Assembly: GCF_025195095.1 (NCBI RefSeq)
Contig: NZ_JANAVZ010000010.1
Span: 37,145 to 101,144 of the forward strand
Direction of reading: 5' to 3'
DNA: 64,000 nucleotides
DNA from: Paracoccus maritimus
GTDB lineage: Bacteria > Pseudomonadota > Alphaproteobacteria > Rhodobacterales > Rhodobacteraceae
Positions 26,007 to 35,074 of this stretch are shown here, in pieces. The notes beneath the pieces were generated by a model that saw only the letters and a list, made by a program, of their open reading frames with translations, did not search any database and was not told the DNA's origin. The stretch's first letter is position 1. The number at the start of each line of letters is the position of its first letter. A program made the translations under genes and the position numbers.

Positions 26007-28997
26007 TCAGGCTTTCAGCCGCTCGCCGTCCGGGTCATAGAAAACGGTCGAGGTGATCTTCGCCCGCTGGATCCCGCCCGGCATCGGGATATGCACCGTC
26101 TCGCCCATGCGATCATGCCCGCCTTCGATCACCGCCATGGCAATCGGATAGCCCAGCGTGCCGCAGTCATAGGACGAGGTGACATGCCCGACCATCTTCA
26201 TCGGCTTGGGCTGGTTCGGGTCCAGCACGATCTGCGCGCCCTCTTCCAGCTTGCTGCCATCTTCGGTCAGCAGACCGACCAGTTGCTTGCGGCCCGACGT
26301 CACCAGATCAGGACGTTCCAGCGAACGCTTGCCGACGAAGTCGGGCTTCTTCTTGCCGATGGCCCAGGTCAGGCCCGCATCCTGCGGCGTAACCGTGCCG
26401 TCCGTATCCTGACCGACGATGATATAGCCCTTCTCGGCACGCAGGACGTGCATCGTCTCGGTGCCATAGGGGCAGATGTCATAGGCCTTGCCGCTTTCCA
26501 TCAAGGCGTTCCACAGCGTCAGGCCGTGGCGCGCGGGGACGTTGATTTCAAAACCCAGCTCGCCGGTGAAGGACAGGCGGAACAGCCGGGCTGGCAGGCC
26601 CGCGACGCTGCATTCGGCGACCGACATATGCGGGAAGGCGGCGCCCGACAGGTCCAGCCCATCGACCAGCGGTTCCAGAACCTTGCGGGCATTGGGGCCG
26701 TTCAGGGCGATGGTGGCCCATTGTTCCGTCGTCGAGGTCAGCCAGACATTCAGATCGGGCCATTCGGTCTGAAGGTAATCCTCCATCATGTTCAGAACCC
26801 GCGCGGCACCCCCGGTGGTGGTGGTGACGTGGAACAGATCGGGTGACATGCGGCCGATCACACCGTCATCGCGAATGAAACCATCCTCGCCCAGCAGCAG
26901 GCCATAGCGGCAGCGGCCAATGCCCAGCTTGGTCCAGGGGTTGGTATACATGCGGTTCATGAACTCGACCGCATCCGGCCCCGCGACCTCGATCTTGCCA
27001 AGGGTCGAGGCATCGAAGATTCCCACTGATGCGCGGGTCGCGCGACATTCACGTGCCACGGCGGCATGCATGTCCTCGCCCGGCTGCGGGAAATACCAGG
27101 CGCGACGCCATTGCGCGACGGGCTCGAAGGCGGCGCCATGCGCCTCGGCCCAGCCATCGATGGGCGTCTTGCGGGTCAGTTGGAAGGTCTCGCCCCGCAT
27201 ATAGCCCGCGAAGGCGCCGAAGCTGGTCGGCGTATAGGGGGGTCGGAAGGTCGTCAGACCGACCTGCGGCGGTTCCTTGCCAAGCGCGTCGGCGGCGATC
27301 ATCAGGCCGTTGATATTCGACATCTTGCCCTGATCGGTGGCCATCCCGTTCGTCGTGTAACGTTTGACATGCTCGATCGAGCGCATGCCCTCGCGCACGG
27401 CAAGCCGCAGATCCTTGGCGGTCACGTCGTTCTGGAAATCGACGAAGGCCTTGGCCTTGCCGGCGCTACGGTCGGTGGGCAGTTCCTTCTGGCTGCTGCC
27501 GGTGCCGGGGCGGTCGCCCTCGACCTCGAAGCGACCTTCCGAGATGGTGAGCCCCATCGCCTTCACCGCCGCCATTCCGGCCGCATTGCCGTCGACAAGG
27601 GCGGCCTCGTATCCCCAAAGCCCGCGGCCCGCACCGGCGATCTGGCAGGCCTCGGTCTTGTGATCGGGCAGGAAGGTCTTGCTGTCCGCATCCCAGGCGA
27701 GCGACCCCTTGGTGTGCGAGAACAGGTGCAGGGACGGCGTCCAGCCGCCCGACATCAGCAGCGCGTCGCAGGCGATCTTGGCGGGCTTGCCGACGCGGCC
27801 GCCCGCGACAGGGTTCACCCGCACCGAGGCAATGCGCAACCGGCCTTTGGTGCCGGTGGCGGTATGGCCCTTCAGCACGCGGATGCCGCGCGTCGCGGCT
27901 GCATTGGCCAGATCGGCGCGCAGATCATCGCGGGTGTCAATGATGGCCGCGATCCTGCTGCCGGCATCGGCCAGATCGAAGGCAGCGTACCAGGCGCTGT
28001 CATGGCTGGTCAGCACGGCGACGTTGTCACCGACGCGGACGCCATAGCGGTTCAGATAGGTCTGCGCCGCACCCGCCAGCATCACGCCGGGGCGATCGTT
28101 GCCGTCAAAGACCAGAGGCTTTTCCAGCGCGCCCTGTGCAAGGATCACCTGCTGCGCGCGGACCCGCCACATCCGTTCGCGCGGGGCATCCTGCGGCAGA
28201 TCGTCCAGATGATCGGTCAGTCTTTCGCACAGCGCGACCATGTTCTGATGGTAATAGCCGATGGCGGTCGTGCGGGTCATCATGCGGACGCCAAGCGCGC
28301 GCAGTTCCGCCAGCCGCGATGCCAGCCATGTCCAGGATCCGGCCTTATCAACCCGCACCGATGGATCGGACAGGATCGAGCCACCCATTTCGGAATTCTC
28401 GTCCACCAGCACGACCCGCGCACCCGCCAGGGCGGCGCTGTGGGCCGCAGCGATCCCCGCCGGTCCGGCGCCAACCACCAGCACATCCGTGTGCAGGTAA
28501 CGCGAGGCATAGGTGTCGGGATCTTCCTCGCTGGGGGATTTGCCCAGACCCGCGGCAGCACGGATGAAAGGCTCATAGACCTTGTCCCAGAAGCTGCGTG
28601 GCCACATGAAGGTCTTGTAATAGAAACCGGCCGAGAACAGCATATAGGCGCGATCGTTCACGGCCCCGATGTCGAAGGACAGGCGCGGCCATTTGTTCTG
28701 GCTTTCGGTGACCAGCCCTTGGCGCAGTTCCTGCATGGTGGCGCGGGTGTTGGGTTCAAACCGGCCCGGCCCGCGCGAGGTGCCGATCAGGGCATTCGGT
28801 TCCTCGGACCCGGCGGTGACGGCACCACGCGGACGGTGGTATTTGAACGATCGTCCCATCAGGTGAACGCCATTGGCCAGCAGGGCCGAGGCGACGGTGT
28901 CCCCGCGCAGTCCCTGATAGGATTTGCCATCGAAGGTAAAGCTGACCGGGGCATCGTGATCGACGCGGCCGCGTCCGGGGATGCGATAGCGGTTCAT
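26007..28997 (-). CDS. soxA: Sarcosine oxidase alpha subunit
   Basis: Large subunit of 996 residues. The N-terminal region (about 10-90) includes YQGLRGDTVASALLANGVHL. An NAD-binding Rossmann domain has VLVVGAGPAGIAAAHSAALA near 165-185. The C-terminal half is a GcvT-like folate-binding domain with LGKIEVAGPDAVEF and GFEINVP. It transfers the sarcosine methyl group to THF as 5,10-methylene-THF. The start at 28997 overlaps the soxD stop (ATGA). Confidence 0.96.
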   Translation of the reverse strand: MNRYRIPGRGRVDHDAPVSFTFDGKSYQGLRGDTVASALLANGVHLMGRSFKYHRPRGAVTAGSEEPNALIGTSRGPGRFEPNTRATMQELRQGLVTESQNKWPRLSFDIGAVNDRAYMLFSAGFYYKTFMWPRSFWDKVYEPFIRAAAGLGKSPSEEDPDTYASRYLHTDVLVVGAGPAGIAAAHSAALAGARVVLVDENSEMGGSILSDPSVRVDKAGSWTWLASRLAELRALGVRMMTRTTAIGYYHQNMVALCERLTDHLDDLPQDAPRERMWRVRAQQVILAQGALEKPLVFDGNDRPGVMLAGAAQTYLNRYGVRVGDNVAVLTSHDSAWYAAFDLADAGSRIAAIIDTRDDLRADLANAAATRGIRVLKGHTATGTKGRLRIASVRVNPVAGGRVGKPAKIACDALLMSGGWTPSLHLFSHTKGSLAWDADSKTFLPDHKTEACQIAGAGRGLWGYEAALVDGNAAGMAAVKAMGLTISEGRFEVEGDRPGTGSSQKELPTDRSAGKAKAFVDFQNDVTAKDLRLAVREGMRSIEHVKRYTTNGMATDQGKMSNINGLMIAADALGKEPPQVGLTTFRPPYTPTSFGAFAGYMRGETFQLTRKTPIDGWAEAHGAAFEPVAQWRRAWYFPQPGEDMHAAVARECRATRASVGIFDASTLGKIEVAGPDAVEFMNRMYTNPWTKLGIGRCRYGLLLGEDGFIRDDGVIGRMSPDLFHVTTTTGGAARVLNMMEDYLQTEWPDLNVWLTSTTEQWATIALNGPNARKVLEPLVDGLDLSGAAFPHMSVAECSVAGLPARLFRLSFTGELGFEINVPARHGLTLWNALMESGKAYDICPYGTETMHVLRAEKGYIIVGQDTDGTVTPQDAGLTWAIGKKKPDFVGKRSLERPDLVTSGRKQLVGLLTEDGSKLEEGAQIVLDPNQPKPMKMVGHVTSSYDCGTLGYPIAMAVIEGGHDRMGETVHIPMPGGIQRAKITSTVFYDPDGERLKA

Positions 28998-29284
28998 TCT
29001 GCGGCCTCCTTGAGGTCGGGGCGGGGTTGTCCCGCCTTGTAGGTGGTCAGGAACCGGTCGCTTACCGTGTCGCGCGCGGCATTGAAGAACCGCCCGCAGC
29101 CGATATGGCGCCAGCGCTCGAAATGCGTGCCGCGTGCGTTGGTGCGGATGAACAGGAAGTCGCGCCATTCCTCATCCGTCAGGGCCGAGGGATCGGCGGG
29201 GCGATCGATATGCGCCTCGCCCGCATAGGCGAATTCCAGTTCCGGCAGGGTTTCTTCGCAATAGGGGCAATTGATCAGCAGCAT
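28994..29284 (-). CDS. soxD: Sarcosine oxidase delta subunit
   Basis: Zinc-containing small subunit of 96 residues, starting MLLINCPYCEETLPELEF. ERWRHIGCGRFFNAARDT is a further conserved block. Together with the N-terminal Cys pair, HIGCGRFF supplies the Zn ligands. The start was set at 29284, where the SoxD family begins, not at the longer upstream frame. It sits between soxB and soxA as in the standard soxBDAG order. Confidence 0.95.
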   Translation of the reverse strand: MLLINCPYCEETLPELEFAYAGEAHIDRPADPSALTDEEWRDFLFIRTNARGTHFERWRHIGCGRFFNAARDTVSDRFLTTYKAGQPRPDLKEAAE

Positions 29285-29295
29285 GTCGGTGCTCC

Positions 29296-30549
29296 TTAAT
29301 GTGCGACGGCGGCGGCGGCAGCTTCGTCGATCAGCCGGCCGGTGGTGAAACGTTCCAGCGTGAAGGGGGCGTTGATCGGATGCGGTTCGTCCTTGGCCAC
29401 GGTCCAGGCCAATGTGTGGGCCGCGCCCGGCGTGGCCTTGAACCCGCCCGTGCCCCAGCCGCAATTGACGTATAGCCCCGGCACCGGCGTCTTGCCCAGA
29501 ATGGCGCTGCGGTCGGGCGTGACATCCACGATACCGCCCCATTTGCGCAGCATCCGCATGCGGTTGAAGATCGGAAACACCTCGCAGATCGCGGCGACGG
29601 TATGTTCGATCAGGGGCAGGCCGCCCCGCTGGCTATAGCTGGTATACTGGTCGGTTCCCGACCCGATCACCAATTCGCCCTTGTCGGACTGGCTGATATA
29701 GGCGTGGACGGTGTTCGACATGACGACACAGGGAAAGATCGGCTTGACCGGTTCGCTGACCAGCGCCTGCAACGGATAGCTTTCAAGCGGCATCCGCACA
29801 CCCGCGCTTTCCATGACGACGCTGGTATTGCCCGCTGCCGATACGGCGACCTTCTTGGCCCTGATAAAGCCCTTGGCGGTATCGACCCCCTCGACCGCGC
29901 CATCCGCGCCGCGCCGGATCGCGATGACCGGGCAGTTCTGGATGATATCGACCCCCCGCGCCGCCGCCGCGCGGGCATAGCCCCAGGCCACGGCGTCGTG
30001 CCGCGCGGTTCCGGCCCGCATCTGCAACGCCGCGCCCATCACCGGGTAGCGGGCATCGGGCGATATATTCAGCGGCGGGCAGAATTTCTTGGCCTCGGCC
30101 GGTGTCAGCCAGCGGTTGTCGACACCGTTCAGGCGGTTGGCGTGAATGTGGCGCTGAAACGACTGCACGTCATGGACGCTATGCGCCAGCATCATCACGC
30201 CGCGCTTGGAATACATGACGTTGTAATTCAGATCCTGCGACAGGTTTTCCCACAGATCCAGCGCGTGATCGTACAGCCGCGCGCTTTCGTCATAGAGATA
30301 GTTCGACCGGATGATCGTCGTGTTCCGCCCGGTATTGCCACCGCCCAGCCAGCCCTTGTCGATGACCGCGACATTGGTGATGCCATGTTCCTTCGCCAGA
30401 TAATAGGCCGCGCCCAGCCCGTGCCCCCCCGCCCCCACGATCACCACGTCATATTCGGCTTTGGGCTGACTGTCGGGCCATTGCGCGCGCCAGTTCTTGT
30501 GACCCGTCAGCGCGTTCTTCAGCAGCGACATCGCAGAGAAATGTGTCAT
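29296..30549 (-). CDS. soxB: Sarcosine oxidase beta subunit
   Basis: FAD/FMN subunit of 417 residues that oxidises sarcosine. It shows the DAO-type dinucleotide fold VVIVGAGGHGLGAAYYLAKE, NTGRNTTIIRSNYLYDES, and the C-terminal GLYVNCGWGTGGFKATPGAA. The start at 30549 (MTHFSAM) fits the family; upstream in-frame sequence lies in the promoter region. It is the first gene of soxBDAG-glyA-sdaA-purU and diverges from a GlxA-type regulator 101 nt away. Confidence 0.96.
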   Translation of the reverse strand: MTHFSAMSLLKNALTGHKNWRAQWPDSQPKAEYDVVIVGAGGHGLGAAYYLAKEHGITNVAVIDKGWLGGGNTGRNTTIIRSNYLYDESARLYDHALDLWENLSQDLNYNVMYSKRGVMMLAHSVHDVQSFQRHIHANRLNGVDNRWLTPAEAKKFCPPLNISPDARYPVMGAALQMRAGTARHDAVAWGYARAAAARGVDIIQNCPVIAIRRGADGAVEGVDTAKGFIRAKKVAVSAAGNTSVVMESAGVRMPLESYPLQALVSEPVKPIFPCVVMSNTVHAYISQSDKGELVIGSGTDQYTSYSQRGGLPLIEHTVAAICEVFPIFNRMRMLRKWGGIVDVTPDRSAILGKTPVPGLYVNCGWGTGGFKATPGAAHTLAWTVAKDEPHPINAPFTLERFTTGRLIDEAAAAAVAH

Positions 30550-30650
30550 CGAACCTGTCCTTGCGGGCGGTGGAAACTCATCAGCAGGAATGCCCGATTC
30601 TTGTCGGAGATGACTGTATTTTTCCGCCAGTACGATGTTATATTTGCGCC

Positions 30651-31643
30651 ATGGCGCAGATATCCGAGATACCCTCACCACGCCTTCGCATCGGGTTCGT
30701 TCTGGCCCGCCGCTTTACGCTGTCGGCGTTTTCGAATTTCGTCGACGTACTGCGCCTTGCTGCGGATGAGGGCGATCGGTCCCGCCCGATCCATTGCAGC
30801 TGGCGGGTTCTTTCAACCTCGTCCGACCCCATTCGGTCCAGCTGCGGCATTGCGGTAACGCCCGACGAACGGCTGGGTGATCCAGGGCGCTTCGACTACA
30901 TCGTCGTTGTCGGCGGGCTGATCGATGAGATGGACCGGCTAACCCCCGAGTCCACCGCATTCCTTCACCGCGCAGAGGAATCGGGCGTTCCTCTTGTCGG
31001 TGTCTGCACGGGGGCATTCATTCTGCATCGCGCCGGGCTGATGCAAGGATATCGCTGCTGCGTCAGCTGGTTTCACCATGACGATTTTCTGGAACAGTTC
31101 GACGGGCTGCATCCGGTTTCAGATCAGATCTATGTCGTGGATCGGGACCGGCTGACCTGTTCAGGAGGGGCCAGTTCCGCGCATCTGGCGGCGTTTCTGG
31201 TTGATCGCCATATCGGCAAGGCCGCCGCGCAGAAAAGCCTGCATATCATGATCATCGATCAGGCCATGGCGGCCGAAAATCCCCAGCCCGGTCTGCCGCT
31301 GGAACTGAAATCCACTGATCCGATCGTGCGTCGTGCCTTGCTGATGGTGCAGCAGAATCTGGAGGCACCGCCCGATGTCGCCACGGTTGCGTCGCGGCTT
31401 GGCGTCAGCCGCCGCAAGCTGGAACGGCATTTCACGGCATCGCTGTCCCTGCCACCTGCAGAAGCGTTCCTGAAAGTGCGGCTGTCGCATGTTCGCATGC
31501 TGCTGACCCGGTCCCGGCAAAGCATCAGTCAGATCGCCGCCGAGGCCGGGTTTTGCGACGCCTCGCACCTGATCAGGGTTTTCCGTGAACGCACGGGCAC
31601 AACGCCCGAAGCCTGGCGCCATGGGACAAGCGCCAACGACTGA
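30651..31643 (+). CDS. GlxA-family AraC-type regulator, candidate sarcosine sensor
   Basis: Protein of 330 residues. The DJ-1/GATase1-like sensor (about 10-190) has GVCTGAFILHRAGLMQG and TCSGGASSAHLAAFLVDR. A C-terminal AraC DNA-binding domain holds VATVASRLGVSRRKLERHF and ISQIAAEAGFCDASHLIRVF. The Pseudomonas sarcosine regulator SouR belongs to this family. Divergence from soxB makes sarcosine-dependent activation of the sox operon the simplest inference. Confidence 0.92.
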   Translation: MAQISEIPSPRLRIGFVLARRFTLSAFSNFVDVLRLAADEGDRSRPIHCSWRVLSTSSDPIRSSCGIAVTPDERLGDPGRFDYIVVVGGLIDEMDRLTPESTAFLHRAEESGVPLVGVCTGAFILHRAGLMQGYRCCVSWFHHDDFLEQFDGLHPVSDQIYVVDRDRLTCSGGASSAHLAAFLVDRHIGKAAAQKSLHIMIIDQAMAAENPQPGLPLELKSTDPIVRRALLMVQQNLEAPPDVATVASRLGVSRRKLERHFTASLSLPPAEAFLKVRLSHVRMLLTRSRQSISQIAAEAGFCDASHLIRVFRERTGTTPEAWRHGTSAND

Positions 31644-31675
31644 AAAGCCCGCCTCAGCAGGTTGCCAAGGCGGGC
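31642..31675 (-). terminator. Intrinsic terminator of the NCS1 permease operon
   Basis: On the minus strand, arms at 31668-31675 and 31647-31654 (GCCCGCCT/AGGCGGGC) pair over 8 bp with a 13-nt loop, followed by TTTT. It lies between the converging permease and regulator genes. Confidence 0.7.
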
Positions 31676-31695
31676 CGATACGGCGCTGACGCAGC

Positions 31696-33201
31696 CTACA
31701 AATCTTCGCGACGCGCGCCCGAGGCCGAGGTTTCCGCAAGGCTACGACGGCTGAAGCCCTTGCCCTCATCATAGGTCCAGCTGACCCCGACCGAGGTGGC
31801 AAGAAAAGCATCGCCCGATGGCTGATCCATTTCGATCTGCGGATAGCGGGACAGGACAAAGGCTTTCATCAGCAGCAGATAGAGGATCAGGCCCAACGGA
31901 AAGCCGATCAGGATCGCATATTGCGAATACCAAGCCGCCAGCCCACCGGCGATGACCCAGGCGATCAGGCCCGCCGGGTTGAACCCGCCCGCATAGCTGA
32001 ACTGGCCCTCCATCTGGTAAAGCTCTGGCACATTCAGGCGGCGGCGCCTCAGCAGATAGTAATCGGCGATCATGATCCCGCCGATGGCCGACAGGAAGGC
32101 GCCATAATACCCTAGGAACACGAACAGGTTGTCCAGCAGTTGCCAGGGCATACATAGCGTGCCAACCACGCCTGCGATAACCACCGCCATCTTGTAGTTG
32201 ATGACCCGCGGCGCGAAGTTGATGAAGGTCAGCGCAGACGGGATCAGGTTGGCAGAGTTGTTGGTCGACCACTGCGCCAACACCACCAGTGCCAGCAACA
32301 GGATCAGCGACAAACCCTGCCCCTGCCCCTGGATCACCTCGACCGGGTTCCAGTTCCCGGTGGCGATAAAGCTGACCGCCCCGATCCCCGCGATCAATGC
32401 CTGCGTGATAGGCAGCGCCACAAGCTGCGCCCAGAAGACATTGCGGTTGCGGCGAGTGAATTTGCGCGTTCCCGGCTCGACCGCAAGAAAGCGGGTCAGG
32501 TTCGGGATGTCGATGGCCATGGTCGACCAGAACGCCATGTTCGAGATGAACAGGATCGCGATGCTCATCTGTTCGGCACCTTGCCAGGTCCAGATATTGA
32601 TGCCCTCGGTCTGGGCGACACCCTCAAGCGTGAAATACATCCAGATCGAGATCGCGATGATCGCCGGTGCGGCAAGCGAGGCAAGTCGTTCAACCGATTT
32701 GATGCCCATGGCGGTATTGGCGACCTGAAGCGCCGCGAAGACCAGATACCACAGGAACCATGAATCGAATCCCAGGAAATACTGTCCGATGCCGTTCAGG
32801 GCCAGCGCCCCCAGATAGGTCTGGATACCGAACCACGCTGCCGCGACAACGCCGCGCGACAGTGCCGGTATATGGGTGCCGCGCACCCCGAATGGCGCGC
32901 GCAGATAGACCGCGAAGGACAGTCCATGTTCGGTGCCGATATCGGCTGTCAGCAACATGAAGGCACCGATGGCCAGATTGGCCAACGCAATGATGCCGAT
33001 GACCTGAGCCAGCGGGATGCCGCCTTCGACACCACCAGCTCCCAGCGAATAGGTCGCGATGATGACCGCGATCCCGACCCAGATCCATGCATAGCCCAGC
33101 ATCCCGATGGGGCGTTGACTCAAATTGGTGGGCAGGATCGCTTCCTCGATCAGCGCGTCGTCACCGCGCCTGTCACCCTCAAGCGTTTCCGAGATTTCCA
33201 T
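31696..33201 (-). CDS. NCS1-family permease (hydantoin/cytosine/allantoin type)
   Basis: Membrane transporter of 501 residues with about 12 helices. NCS1 features include the substrate/cation region AFWSTMAIDIPNLTRF, AAAWFGIQTYLGALAL and FLSAIGGIMIADYYLLRRR. It is the last gene of the operon with N-methylhydantoinase and N-carbamoylsarcosine amidase. N-methylhydantoin, hydantoin or creatinine is therefore a more likely substrate than cytosine. The Trp and Asn residues needed to decide substrate cannot be judged by eye. Confidence 0.88.
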   Translation of the reverse strand: MEISETLEGDRRGDDALIEEAILPTNLSQRPIGMLGYAWIWVGIAVIIATYSLGAGGVEGGIPLAQVIGIIALANLAIGAFMLLTADIGTEHGLSFAVYLRAPFGVRGTHIPALSRGVVAAAWFGIQTYLGALALNGIGQYFLGFDSWFLWYLVFAALQVANTAMGIKSVERLASLAAPAIIAISIWMYFTLEGVAQTEGINIWTWQGAEQMSIAILFISNMAFWSTMAIDIPNLTRFLAVEPGTRKFTRRNRNVFWAQLVALPITQALIAGIGAVSFIATGNWNPVEVIQGQGQGLSLILLLALVVLAQWSTNNSANLIPSALTFINFAPRVINYKMAVVIAGVVGTLCMPWQLLDNLFVFLGYYGAFLSAIGGIMIADYYLLRRRRLNVPELYQMEGQFSYAGGFNPAGLIAWVIAGGLAAWYSQYAILIGFPLGLILYLLLMKAFVLSRYPQIEMDQPSGDAFLATSVGVSWTYDEGKGFSRRSLAETSASGARREDL

Positions 33202-33238
33202 GATGTTCGTTCCCTGTCGCAGTTTGTTTTATTGCATA

Positions 33239-33263
33239 TCCCGGCGCGATTTCTGCGCCGGGA
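33239..33263. other. Intercistronic stem-loop between hyuB and the permease
   Basis: TCCCGGCGC (33239-33247) and GCGCCGGGA (33255-33263) form a 9-bp stem with a 7-nt loop in the 74-nt gap. No T-tract follows in the operon direction. It may set the relative level of the permease mRNA through stability rather than terminate it. Confidence 0.6.
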
Positions 33264-33275
33264 CGGGGGGCGTGC

Positions 33276-35063
33276 TTACGCCGACATCTTCTTTCGCAAT
33301 GCGCCTGTGGCCTCGACATCAAGACTTTCGTCCTCAAGGTCGATCACCACGCCATAGACATCGCGGGCATCTTCCAGCGAACAGAAACCGTCCAGAACGT
33401 CCTCCAATACCTTTGCCGGCGTTCGTTTCAGCGGGTCGCCATAGCCGCCACCATTCGGGCTGTAATAGGCCATCACATCATTGGCGCCGACTTCCAGCCC
33501 AGAGAATTTCGACGGCATCTCGCGCAACTCATCGGGATTGTCCGAATTGTAGATCAGGCATTTCCCGACCGTGCCCTCGCGCCCGCCAAACGCACCCCAG
33601 GGCGCATCGGTGTGGCGTTCGGATTCATGCGTGATGAAGGCCGGCGTCAGCACCCGCTGTGCCTTGACCACGCCGATGCCGCCCCGAAACTGACCAGCCC
33701 CCGGAGGTGCGTCGTCGCGCAACTCGTACCGGTCGCAGATCATCGGAATGTGCATCGCCAGATCTTCCAGCGGATTGTTGCGGGTATTGGCCATCAGATT
33801 GTCGATGCTGTCTGGCCCGTCGCTGCGCGGGCGACCGCCATAGGCCCCCTCGTTCACCTCCAGAAAGACCCAGTAATCGCCCGACGGGCGCACGCCGGAA
33901 TATGCCGCAAAGCTGATCGAGGCCGAAGACCCGGCGATCACCTTGTCCGGCATTACCGGCGCCAAGGCGCGGATGATCAGGTCGATCATGCGATTGCATT
34001 GGGTAAAGCGCGCTTCGGCCGAGGCGGGCGCACGTGGGTTGAAAATCGAACCTAGGGGCGCTGTCACCTTGATCGGCCTGAAGGAACCTTCGTTCGAAGG
34101 CACGCGTGTATCCGATACCGCCGTGTCCAGCAGCAATTTGCGGAATGCGGCAAAGGCGGCAACCTTGGTCGAGCCCTCGAAGGGCACGTTATAGGCGGTC
34201 GGCGTCTGATCGGCCGAGCCGGTCAGATCCACCTCGACCTCATCGCCCGTCACCCGCAGCGTCACCTTGACCTTCAGGCGCTGTTCGCGGTTGCGCCCGT
34301 CATCGTCCAGCCACCCTTCCGAGGTGTATTCGCCATCGGGAATTTCGGCGATCCGCTTACGCATCATCCGCTCGGAATAATCCATCAGCTGATTGGCGGC
34401 GGCAAACACCGTGCCCTCGCCATATTTTTCGATCAGTTCGACAAAGCGCTTGGCGCCCAGCCGGGCCGAGGCGACCTGCGCCTCGATATCGCTGACCAGT
34501 TGCTGCGCCGCGCGGCTGTTCATGCGGATGAAGTTCCATATCGCATTGTTGGGTTTGCCCTTGCGATAAAGCTTGACCCCCGCCAGCAGCATCCCTTCGG
34601 CAAAGACGTCCGGCACGTCGATTATCAAACCCGGCGTCGCAGCGCCAATATCGACATGATGCGCAGTATTGCCTGCAAAGCCGACCAGCCGCCCCTGATA
34701 GAAAACCGGAACGACCACCGCCAGGTCAGGCGTATGCGAGGCACCGTGATACGGGTGGTTGTGGACGACCACGTCGCCCTCGTACCATTCGCCATCCTCC
34801 AGGGTTTCCTCGATCCCCCTCAGATAACCGGGGATCGATCCGATATGCATCGGCGTCGATTCCGACTCGCACAATGTGTTGTAATCCGTGTCGAACAACC
34901 CCGCACCCAGATCCTGACTTTCCCGGATGATCGACGAGAATGACATGCGGTACAGCACATGCCCCATCTCTTCGGCGATGGTCTCAAAGCTGCCGCGGAT
35001 GACCTGCAAAGTGATGGGGTCGACCTCGACGCTGGCATCGGTTTTCGTCATGATGTTCATCAT
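33276..35063 (-). CDS. hyuB: N-methylhydantoinase B subunit (HyuB/oxoprolinase B)
   Basis: Subunit of about 595 residues of an ATP-dependent hydantoinase. Family motifs are PITLQVIRGSFETIAEEMGH, GDVVVHNHPYHGASHTPD and the C-terminal GGGYGDPLKR. The ATG at 35063 has GAGAGGA upstream; a GTG at 35078 overlapping the hyuA stop (GTGA) is an alternative start. With HyuA it opens the N-methylhydantoin ring to N-carbamoylsarcosine. Substrate choice is inferred from the amidase in the same operon. Confidence 0.93.
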   Translation of the reverse strand: MMNIMTKTDASVEVDPITLQVIRGSFETIAEEMGHVLYRMSFSSIIRESQDLGAGLFDTDYNTLCESESTPMHIGSIPGYLRGIEETLEDGEWYEGDVVVHNHPYHGASHTPDLAVVVPVFYQGRLVGFAGNTAHHVDIGAATPGLIIDVPDVFAEGMLLAGVKLYRKGKPNNAIWNFIRMNSRAAQQLVSDIEAQVASARLGAKRFVELIEKYGEGTVFAAANQLMDYSERMMRKRIAEIPDGEYTSEGWLDDDGRNREQRLKVKVTLRVTGDEVEVDLTGSADQTPTAYNVPFEGSTKVAAFAAFRKLLLDTAVSDTRVPSNEGSFRPIKVTAPLGSIFNPRAPASAEARFTQCNRMIDLIIRALAPVMPDKVIAGSSASISFAAYSGVRPSGDYWVFLEVNEGAYGGRPRSDGPDSIDNLMANTRNNPLEDLAMHIPMICDRYELRDDAPPGAGQFRGGIGVVKAQRVLTPAFITHESERHTDAPWGAFGGREGTVGKCLIYNSDNPDELREMPSKFSGLEVGANDVMAYYSPNGGGYGDPLKRTPAKVLEDVLDGFCSLEDARDVYGVVIDLEDESLDVEATGALRKKMSA

Positions 35064-35074
35064 CTTGTCCTCTC

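Noticed and set aside
27066..29042. A 658-codon open frame opposite soxA
   Set aside because: It is a shadow of the sarcosine oxidase alpha gene, with composition typical of antisense GC-rich frames.
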